From Bugula neritina (Eukaryota > Bryozoa > Gymnolaemata > Cheilostomatida > Bugulidae), in NCBI GenBank assembly GCA_964035545.1, contig OZ037768.1, forward strand, positions 10,868,741 to 10,932,740: DNA of 64,000 bases, written 5' to 3'. This document shows, in pieces, positions 44,414 through 56,400 of the stretch. The position numbers and the translations under genes are program-made. Positions within the stretch are counted from its first letter, which is position 1. Each line of letters begins with the position of its first letter. The notes under the pieces are model-generated. The model saw only the letters and a list, made by a program, of their open reading frames with translations, searched no databases and had not been told where the DNA came from.

Positions 44414-47400
44414 CTACAAAACACAAAAATCTAGTATACATGCTATGTAAAGTTTTTAGTTAAAACATTCTATCAACTTGTAAGACTATATTAGAATTGA
44501 ATGTGTTTGTGGTTAGTATTTTCAGTAGAAAAACTATAGAGTCTAGTACTACGTGCGATAAATAATTACTCTACAAAACTCAAACTTATGAACAAGATTT
44601 ATAATTATAAACTCTCTTTAAACTCTTTAATTACTAACACGTTTTATTGGTTAGTCTTTTACTTCTACATTTATTACAACCAAAACAGTATCACAATATA
44701 TAATATTTAGTACATTGTGGCTGCCATGGTCTTTAAATGCGCAAGCTAACCTATTTTATATTGATATACAGACATTAAAGTAAAATATATAAATGGATAT
44801 CTCATGCTACCTCTTTCCACTCATTTGGTTCCAATTGACTCATAATGTAGGTCTGTTGGTTCCAGTTCAAACCTCCAGCCATCAGTTCTATCATAAGAGA
44901 CTCGGCCTTTATATAGTTTGAATCTCGGTCTCCCAACACGTTGCATTCGAATATAGCTCTGTATAATGCTATCTTCCGCTCAATATCCGCCAAGTTACAG
45001 ATTTCTAGCAACTCCTTACAGTAATGGCTATAGCATAAAACAACTTGTATAAGAACTTGTGAGACAATAAACAGATGTAACAAAGTCAGACTATTAAAAT
45101 TTCAAGTGTTTAAACTTAAGAAGCAATTTGAAGCAAATCTTGAGCAGCTTGCAAGTTCATAGCCATCTTTGCTTCATAAGACTTGCTGCTACTCAATCAA
45201 AATTTTGATAATTATTGCAATAAGACAGCAAGGCTCTACTTACTCCATCTTTGTTACACGTTCACACAGAGCAACGCTCACTCCGAACATCCTGAAGGTA
45301 ACTTGGGAATGGTGATCTAGATCTAACACTTTCATCACGTATTGAACTTGCTTCTTCGTAATGCTGTTGATACTTGGTATGCCTTCCAAGGCTACACAGA
45401 AGTCCTGCAATTACCAATAGTGTGTTTATATGGAGAAAACAATTCTAATCATATGCTTTACACACAAACGCACACACACACACACCACTCACTCACTCAC
45501 TCACTCACTCACTCACTCACTCACTCACTCACTCACTCACTCACTCACTCACTCACTCACTTACGCACGCACGCACGCATGCACAGAGGCACAAAATGAA
45601 AGCTCATAGGCACATATGCAAGTCAAAAATGCTTTTGAATTATATACTGTAAGTGCAAGAAAAACATCCATAGCAATGAATGCCTCAAATTTATAAGCAT
45701 TTTAAAAATAAACACATGTTTATATAATGCGTGTAACATAAAGTATAAAATTTATCTTATCTACTATATACTATTCTGCTGCTTAATCCCATAAATCGCA
45801 AAATTTTGAGAGCACCATTTGCATACCTCATATGTCAGGATTCCCGTTTTGTCTTCATCTTCCACAACGAAAGCTTTTGCATAAGCATCTATTTTCCGCT
45901 GATCTACCAGCCTATAGGCCTGTAGGTAGTCTATGCTAGCATCTCTTTCCGGCTCCAACTTGTCCACTAGCTTAGAGTCATCTATGATCTTTTTCATGTA
46001 ATCAAGAAGAAGTGGACCTCCCCTTTTCATTAGGATCTGAACTCTTCTGCGGCCAGGTTTTACTGAAAAAATTCAGCCGTTTGAAAGTTATATATACTTA
46101 GTTTATTTAAGTATATTTAAGTTCTTTTTCCACACTTGCATAAAACTTTAGGATAAACCCTATGATAAGTGACAAAACATTAAAGTACAGGGATAATTTC
46201 AGCCTAAAGTAAATAAACTACTCACATGTTTAAATAGCAAGTTGTGAGCATATTTGTTTAACAGAACAAAATATTTCCAGCTCTGAGTTTTGTAGAAAAA
46301 AGTACTTTATTGTACATGACTCACATGTTGAGGTGTCCAAATCACTATCATTAGCCAAGTCATCTGTATTGGCATCACTGCCATAATCGTCAGCGTTTTT
46401 CAACCCTACCTGTAAAAATAGAAGCATAAAATACTGAAATGATTCATTTTATTAACAAAAATCTAGTGAAATTTCCTTATATATATATACAAAATAATAT
46501 ACGATTGATGAAAACCAGGTTCAGTAAAACAATGCTGTGTAGAAACTTTCACTTATAAACTTATAATTCATGTACAACACACAAAACTAACTTAAGTTTA
46601 GTTTGATACCTTGGTTTCACCATCTTCCTGGAATCATAATTTATCAATGTTGCATACATAGTATACAGTAAACATACATTACACATATTCTAATCGTGTG
46701 CTGGTAAATAATTAAATAAATAGTATAAACTACACTAAAAGGATCTTACTTTTCGGCCTCCTTTGGTTATAATGAGATTATCACCAAACTTGGCTTTCAA
46801 TGCCCGAGCAATGTCTTGCTTTGACATATTGGGGTCAATGCCCAGCGCTCTCAAGTCATCAGCCGTCAGCTTGTCAATATCTATTTTAGTCTTTCCAGGT
46901 CTTAGCCTCAGCTTTCCATCAGGTCCTTTTTCGAAATAATTCCCATCATCTTCTTCTGCAAGTTTTAGCAAATAGTTCATTGATTAGCTTGGTTTCTGTA
47001 CATCGAGCCAACAAAAAGCAATTAGTATTTTTCTCATGACTTCATCGTTTCAATAATACATGGATATGTCTTAATTAGATGTCTATAAGCAAAAAACTAA
47101 ACAACAGCTAAATACACTATACATCTTTACGTATTTTTACGCACAAATGTTAGTTTTCAAAGCCTATATTATAACTCAAAAAGTAAATATAGCTTCTTAC
47201 TTTGAATTCGATGTTTACGACTTTCCTTTCCTTCTTTTATTTTCTTTTTCCCAATCAAATTTCCGAATTGATCATATTCAAACTCATATTCAGATCCTGA
47301 TTCACCATCATGATACTTTTTCTTTTTTCTCTTGATTCTGCCATGCTCATCATATTCCTAATATTTTAGTAATATTCCTTATAACACTACTAGTTGTGAG

Positions 47401-50400
47401 TTTTTATTGCTTTTGAAACCAAAGGCTGCAACTTAATTTTTGTGCATGCAAAATAATAATTAATTAAAATTAAAAAATGCAAGCATTTAAAACCTGTTGC
47501 TTCAATTGGACATCTTTGCATTCCAGCTTCAACACATTTAAAACTCTCACTCACAATTTCATATTCAAAGTCACTTTCAATGATCTCTTCTCCGCCTTTC
47601 TTTGTTCTTTTCTTTTTCTTGCCATCAGCACCAATGAAAGACTCAGCTAAATTTAAAAAGAGAAAAATATTAAAAGATATCCAAAAAATATTTTAAAGGT
47701 ACTATTAGTCGTAGTTATAAAATGCAGCTTTATACAAGTTTCATACATGCTACAAGCTGGCATTTCTATTAAACTAAAGTTAACATCCACATAAAAAGCC
47801 TATGCTACACAAAAAAGTACTACAAAAATTAATTCTAGTCAAACTGCAGCATAAAACAAGTTAAACTAGCTTTGAGCAATCTTCTCTCTTTTTTAACTTA
47901 TTTAAAGCGATGCCTTTGCAATATACTGCACATTTTATTTTGGATATAAAACTATAACACACTATCAAGTTCAACTTTGGAAAGATAATTATAAAGAGCA
48001 CACTAAATTACACAAATTAATTTTAACAAAGATAGCTTATACTAACTTTATAAATTTTTATGAAAGCTTCAATTTTTTTAAATAGCATTGATGACATGTA
48101 GTCAAATACCAAATTAGGCGCTATTAATTATTGTTCATTAAACATGAAAAAAAGCCTGTAATTATTATTTTATTGATTATTTTGACCCATAAGCACTTCA
48201 TTTTAGATGAAATTATGCTTGGATAAAATATATTAACTTTAAAATAGACAGTTTATTCAAAATTTGTATAGTTGTTTCAAAACCTCTTACTTTCACTGTC
48301 ATAATCTGCTTCATAACCTCCTTTTCCTTTTTTCTTTCTTCTGCCAGCACCAGTACCACCATCTACAGAGCATAATAGAGCCATTTGTTTTAAAATAAAA
48401 GCATTTAAATAATTCGAGGTAAGTGCATTATTAGATAAGTTTAAAAAAGCCTGTGTTTCAGAAAACAAATCTTGCAAAATGTTCCTAATAGATATTCAAC
48501 CCCTTTCTATCAAATTAAAGTTCATAAAAATAACTCAAACTTAAATAACTTCACTGTTACACCTAAATGCTTTAAAATGAGTTCTTCATAGCATTGACAT
48601 AGTAGAAATGTGTAAAATACGCAGGATTAGACCTGTTAAGTAGGCCATCGGTATAAATACATATTCATTACATTTATACTGCTTTGACTTTTCTCGATAC
48701 TTTATTTTTGAACTTGATGATAAAACTCTGCAGACAAAAGGCTTCCCATCCCTGTGGTAGACACTCCTTAACTTTGTATCACGTTTTATTCTTTTCTCAG
48801 ATGTAGAATGCTGATCATTCTTTTCGTTTACTGTAAGTCTATTGCTCCACCAACTTTCCCTGGCTTCCGTTACTGTCTTTGGTAAATTCATACTCAGATG
48901 TGTTCCAAGTTGCACTGTGACTTTAATAGTTGGTTTCATTGCTTTGTCATTCCAGTTAAAGTGTTGTTTATGTAAATTCAATCCTAAATGCAGTGGAGCT
49001 GGCTTGCTTTGAAAAGAAAATCTGCATAACAGTTTCTTCTTTCTTACAGTTAGAGCATCACACAGATTGACACCAGTTTGAATGCCTCCAGCCATTAGCA
49101 ACAGATTTGAACCTCACTCGCTGTTCATGTATGAAGAGAGGTAATAACTTGACTTCTTAAGTCGGCCTACGCTGTCGCAATATTTTATGAAAGTTCAACG
49201 GTGACAGGGCAATTTACTCATCAATTAATAGTATCAATGAGAAGCTACCTACTAATTATAGATTTTTATAACTACCAATCTTCACAGAGAATTAAGTAGT
49301 TTAAACTATATATGATAATAGGCTGGCATGTCAAATAATGCATGAATCAATTGATGCGTCTTCAATAAATTATTCAAGTTGAAGAAGAGGCCCATGTTTA
49401 CTTCTTTCATACTTTTCTAAAGTTATAAACACTCTTCTTTATATATCGATTGCAAGTCAATTTTGTTTTATCCTTTAATTTGTTCTAACACTTCTCTTTG
49501 ACTGCTGAGTTCTTAGAAGTTTATTTTAATAATCTATTTATTTAAAAAAGGAAAGTTGCAGTTGTAATATACCTTAAGCTGATGAAATCCTTGTGTATGT
49601 AGTCATAGGTTTTAATATTTTGCTTTCAATTTTTTAATTAACAAGTGCAAAATGTTTCAATTGTAAAAAACCTGCTTTTAGGTGTAATTGAGATTATTTT
49701 AAGCAATAAAAGCATAAAAAATACTTTAATCTAAACTAAGAAATTTCTACTTTAGATAGTATATCGGTGCTTAGATGATGATAACAAGTGAGTTATAAAA
49801 GTTATAAAACCTGAAAACTTGATTGAGAACTTCTTTACACAATGGTGTTTGGTGTTTAAAATTTTCTTTTGTTATTGCTGTTTGTAGATGGAACGTTTTG
49901 CATAGAATTGTGATAAATATAAACAGGATCTGATTGGATAATCTTGAAGATGTTGCATGAATGCAAATATAATAGTGATCGGTTTTGATAACCAGCAAAC
50001 CTTCACCTGTGCAAGAACCAAGCATATAATGCTCAATTTGATATAAATAGCCTGATATTATAGGTACTGTTATTATAGTTATTTTATTCCTACCTTCTCC
50101 TTCACTATCAGCTTCATGGCCATCTTTCACTCTCACAGATTTCCCCTTGCCTTTACCACCCCAACTGTAAATAAGATATCAGATAATAGATATAGTTATT
50201 AAATGCAAGAACCACAAACTGTGAGGCAGCATTGGTCATGTGTAACCATATTTTTATATTTTATAACCATATTTTAAAGTTGCTTTAACGGAGCATGCCG
50301 TGAGGATAATATTTTGCTTTCAAGTTATGTTTAGTATACCCACAATCCAAAAATCTGCATACTCTACACGCACGCACACACAGTTTGCACACTGCACATC

Positions 50401-53400
50401 CACACTACACACACCATTATGGATATATAAAGTGATTAACGTACGAGTCATGACCAGGGCCTAGACCCCTGTTATCTGCTTTTCCTTTCTTGAACCTTTC
50501 CCCTCCTTTTTCATATGTCACCATACTCTTATATTTTTCTTTGAATGCCTCTGGATCTTTATCATATTCATCAGAGTCCCAGTCTAGTCCTTCAGCCAGT
50601 GCCCTCTGCTTTCTCAACTCCTTTTTATTTCTATAAATTAGTATTTATTTTGTGATTGCCAAACTATATTTTGGCAATTTTTCTCTCAGTAAAAATGGCA
50701 CTTTTTATAAAAGCAACATTTATTTATATTAGTCCTATATATTGCTTATATGTGCCAAACTTCTGTGTTGTAAAACTGTTAGCTTTTTGCACCCAAAATT
50801 ATTGTTCTTAAAGTACTCTTCATTTAGGTAAGTCTCAAAAATCTTAACCAGTATTTATATCTATATCATATTAAATACTTCAATATATCATACATAATCA
50901 ATCATTGTCTATACTTCACATACTTGTTGTGTTGTGCCATTATCTCATCATATTTATCACCATATTTCTCCCTCCTTCGCCGCTCTCGCTCTTCCTGTCT
51001 GAGTTTCTTCTTAGCTAAGTATTCTCTCCGTTCTTCTTCCGTCATTGCTTCTAGATCTGGCTCGTCTTCAGTGTCTGTTGACCTATCACTAAAATACGAA
51101 AATTTGAATCATTATAACTCATAGATAATTTTGTTTTTGTTTACAGTATATTTTTATTTAAATAATGTGTCTTATATTGTCATTTCTAAAGATAGTAATC
51201 GTGGTCTAGATTTAGAGTGTTGGCTTAGTAAACTATGTTCATGGGTTCAAATCCCAGTAGACGCCATTGGTGATGTTAGGAAGAGCATTCAGTCATAATT
51301 GCTCCTTTGCCACATATGAACAAGTTCTTTGTCTGAATTAACAAAACCCCTTTCAATAAGGCTTTCTTACAGGGATAATGACTATAAACTTGCGTGCGAT
51401 TTTTTTAGCATTTGATGTTAAATTACTATTAATTGCACTGCACCCTATGTACAATTCCATTACATACTACAATTAAAAATAATTGTTTCCTAGCATTTTT
51501 TCATGTTCAATTTTTGTGACGGCAATAACACATATTTATGAATGTGCGAACTATATACCTAAATCCACCCTCAAAATCCTTTCGAGTTTTGCCCAGTTTT
51601 CCTTTTTTGCCACCAGCTAAACCTCGTTTCACTTTTGGAGGCTTTTTTCTGTATCGTTTATTGCCATCAGCATCATAGTAGCTTTCATAACTCGAACCGC
51701 TATCTGTAAAAATTTAATAATTCAATATTTAATTCATCCATATAAAAGACTATATACAATAATTAAAGATTGAAATTTTTTTCAAAAAAAGACGAAGGTA
51801 GATGCATGAAAACCGTTCTTTTATATAAGTTTAAACTCGAAGTATTGTAGCTCTAAAACAAATATAAATTGGCTTGTAACAATCCGCAAATTGGTTGGTG
51901 AATCTCAATGTGATAATATAGTCCAATGTGTTGAATATTACAGTAATTAGCATTTACTGAGCAATTTATAATGTAGTCTTAAAATTTTATTGTATCGATA
52001 TTTCTTTGTTATTCAACATGTTTAAGTTTTACCCGAGCATCTGTGTATAATATTATCTTCTCAGCTGGTACTTCAGTTAGAATGTTTTGTATTTTAAAAG
52101 AGTTATGAAGATGGTTTAATTTTTCATAATCTAGTAATGTAACTTATTATAAATAATATCATTGCATTATATAAATTATATTACGATATACAACAGGGAA
52201 TACAGCATGTAACTTTTTTACACCAATATAGTATACCTTCATATAGTATGACAAAGCCCAGATGTTAAGTCTGCTTCAACAAACCAGACATTAAGTTATA
52301 CAGTATTAGTGTAACTATATTACGAATCTGGCAGAGGAACTTACCTGAACTGTCATGATACTTTGCAGAGCCATAGCCAATAATGTTACCATCAGCATCT
52401 CTAATTCTTTTCTTTTTCTTCTTTGTTCTTGTACCACCAGCACTAACCTCGCTGAAGTAGCTAATGAAAAAAACGATAAACCAATAGAGTTTACAAAAGA
52501 ATGAACCATACAAATCAAATCATAATACAGATACTGGAACTTTACTTTCCCATGACATCACTTCCTCAACCCATCAATATATACGCCTATGCAATACCCA
52601 TATAAACTGTAAGACTAGCTTTAAATATTGTTGGCATCTGATCTAGTAACTACCTTTTAGGACAGACTATTTAACTAATGAAACACCGAGAAGTCCATGC
52701 TGTGCAGTTCAGTTGCAGACTTATGTATATGGCAAATACCTTAAAGGGTTTTATTATAAATAACCTAACTTGCAGCCTAATTTTGTAGCATAGTTGTTTC
52801 TATGTTGTCAACTCATTATACCAATCAGTGTCGGGCTACCATTTTCATGTAAGCTGTTTATCAATCAATTAGTTCCACATTGTCAATGCACTTACTCATT
52901 CCTATGTTTTACTTATTGTTTAGTTACCATCTAATGTTCTATAAATATAGTCATAACAACTAAGTCTACATTATATTATTTACGACATAAACAACAACAT
53001 AATCGTGTAAAATCTCTACCTGTACTCGCTATCACTCCCATGTCTCTTCTTTTTCTTTTTCTTTTTTTCTGCTCTTCTCATGGCTATACTCTCATCACTG
53101 TGGTACTCCTCATCTGTACCATATGTGCCATCCGCATTTCTCCTGCGTCTCCTAACTCTCCGAGTGCCCCCAGCACTGACTACGCTGTTATAATATTACA
53201 TGAAGGTTTAAGTTAAATTAAAACTTACACTAATGATCTTGAATATTTGGTAATGAACTCCAATATACAACTAACACAGTTTGTATGTTTCATAAAATAA
53301 AATTTTTGTTAGAAACTCACTCTAAATTATCATAAAGCAAAGGGTTATTTATAAGCTGTAATCATAAATTGGACATCTATTATATTAAAATTTAATGATA

Positions 53401-56400
53401 CATAACAACTGTTAAAGAAATTGATAAATTAACTTAGTGTATGCCAACAATGCTGTATTTTAATTTTTCAAGCCACTTCTTACAAGTAAATAATTTTGAC
53501 AATGTAAAGTAATTATTTATTCATGCAAAATATATATTATTTTAAAAATTGCTGGTTTTTGCTAAATGTGATCTGTAACAAACCTATAGTAACTATGGGC
53601 ACTATCAGGGCCATGCTTTCTCTCTCTCCTTCGACGTCTTCTGCGAGCTTTACCCTCCTCGTCGTCTGAGCTGTGAAACGAATGCTCTGCAGAATACGTA
53701 CCATCAGCTCTCTTTCTTCTTCGAAGCACTTTTCTTGTACCTCCAGCACTCACTACACTCCGATAACTTCAATAGATAAATATACACATGTTTTATTAGT
53801 AAGAGATAATTTCTTAGAAAATCAATGAAAGCTGTCATACACCATAGATAACTTAAAAATACACGAATATATAAAACTTTATACTAGCTGTAATTGCATA
53901 CTCCTGTGAAAATTAAAACTGCACTGTAATTCTTAAATAGCAATTAAAATTATAGAATATAAAAAAGCAAGAATTTGGATATGATTTTCTTTAAAAGAAT
54001 CCATCACTTTGTTGACTTACATTTGTTCTTCTATAGAGCTACTAGCTGTATTATCATTTATCAGTGGAAAGAATAACACTCAACATGGATTGAGTCAAAG
54101 CACCTTGCTGTAACTCATAAGTCATACCTATAATCAGAATCTGAGCCCTTGTTTCTCTTTCCTTCTTTCATAGCTTTGTACTTCTTAATTTGTTCCGTTG
54201 TTGGCCCATCATCGCTGTCGCTGCCGCCACCTTTCTTCCCTTTACCTTTCGGACCTTTTCCTTTCTTGTATTTGATTTTACCACCAGCAAGGACGGCATC
54301 TAAGTCCTCAAAATCATCAGCTTTCCCTAGTTTTCTGTAAGCAGGCAGTGTCTATTTACCAACCACGCCTACGTCGTTTGTTAACATTACAAACTGTTCT
54401 CTCTATATTACATTGCTGCCTGCTTAATAGTTTGCATTGGTATCTGATATGTAATATTTATCACTCTAACGTAATGCCATTGTAGTGTTATATAAATTCA
54501 CATTACTGCAGTTATAGTGCACAGAATCTTGTGTAACCCAACAGTTAAGAAAATGTTAAAGGTTTTAGTGTCTTGAAGAGTGGTCATAGCCATAAACTTA
54601 CTTTTTTAACTTCTTTCCTGTTTTAGGGTCAATAATTATTTCATACACATTGCCATCTTTGTCAACTATCCGTTCACCTGTTTATAAAAAATTAAATTAA
54701 TAAGAAAGGAGTCTGGTGATAAAATACATTACTTTGAAGGCTATTTCTGGAATGTTTATTGTAAAACATGTATAAAATTTAAGAGTTGCTTTGTTAAATG
54801 AAATGACAATATGCACTGTAGAGGTGTGTGAACATATAAAAACCATTCAATTTGCAATAAATGACACCTAAAACTAGACAAATTTAGAGCACACTAAAAT
54901 ATCTACCTAATAATAATAATATCAATATACGCAGTTTCATTATATTATATAAAACATGCTTTAGCACAAAAACAAAGCACTGAAACTATCATCTAAGTTA
55001 ATATGAGTAAATAGAATTTGAATATGTCCGCATAACCATCCTGCTTACCAACTTTGGCTTTCTTCACCTGCTCATCATCTGAGTCTGGTTCATACACGGT
55101 ACTCGCTTTCTCCCACGCCTCTATCTCCTCGCCGTCTTCCAGCTTCATAAACTTCTTAAGGAAGTTCTTGTCTCCTCCACTTGCTTGAAACGCCTTGTAT
55201 TCCTCTTCTGTCATCATTATAGTTTTCTCAATCTATAATTGTTTCATAGTCAATCTAGAAATTCAGCATACGGCTTGAAAAACGTATTATTGTTAATAAT
55301 TTGTCACGTTTATTCCGCAATAGAATTTTGCCAAAATATTTTGATTTAGTCAAGATCAATGTATACAAATATGTTTAAACTATAGGTTAAAATTGTGAAA
55401 TTGTTTAACAAAATTTGAAGCTTGGTGCTTGGTGCTTGATAAAATTATATTCTTTACTGAAATGTGATTTTTCATAAGCTCATGATAAATATGAGAGGGG
55501 GCAACTCTTACCAGTCTGCCGCTCTTGGTTCGCACCATAGTCTTCACAACTTTCATCGCTTTAGGAACTGCTTCTACCTTTTTCCATCCTTCTACCTTTT
55601 CATCTTTTCCCATATATTTGTTAAGGACTGAAGCTGGATCCCCGCCCTCTCTTGCTATTCGCTGCAACTCATCATATTCTTCTTTACTTACCATAATTGT
55701 CTTCTCTATCAGCCTCCCACTCTTGGTTCTAACTATTGTCTTCACCTTTCAATGACACATGGTTATGCAATAGAAATTCTAACATCAAATCATCACATTG
55801 ACAGGTATTTGTAGGAATTTATCCCCTTGCATAATATATATTCTAGATAATGGCTATACAGGAAAAATACAACACTTTTTCTTTTAGCTTGATACTTACC
55901 AGTTTCATTTCTGCCTCTCCCCAGCCGTCTAGCCTTTCTCCATCTTCAGTTTTAACATACTTCTTGAGTACATCCATTACAGCCTGCGCATCCATCTCAC
56001 CGGACTTTATTTTGTCATAGTCACTCTTACTAACATAGACTAGCTGTTCTTTTAACCTCCCAGATTTTGTACGAATGTAGGTTTTTATTGCTTTAACCTA
56101 AAATAGAGATGCCATAGTATAAAATTTAGAGGTGAACAACTTCTTTTGTTTGAGAGCCAAGTTCAGAAGTCACCCAAAACAAAGGGCTGCGTGATTTTAC
56201 AGATATTAGATTTTATTATGAAAAAGTAATTTGTCATTATAGGTCTAAACCTATACTGTGCTAATCAGAATGCATATAGCAGCTTTTACTTATCTTGAGC
56301 ATTAAAAGGGCCACAGGCAGCCCTGGGGCCCTTAGTTGCCCACCCCACAATAACATAATCTACATGAAGGTCATGTTGTTATACAAAGTGTGTTTTCTGT

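Noticed and set aside
45342-45599. Plus-strand frame with HSLTHSLT repeats
   Set aside because: Translation of the ACTC microsatellite.
51200-51270. tRNA gene
   Set aside because: The B box is perfect but the acceptor stem does not pair and the anticodon arm is degraded, so a tRNA-derived repeat is the better reading.
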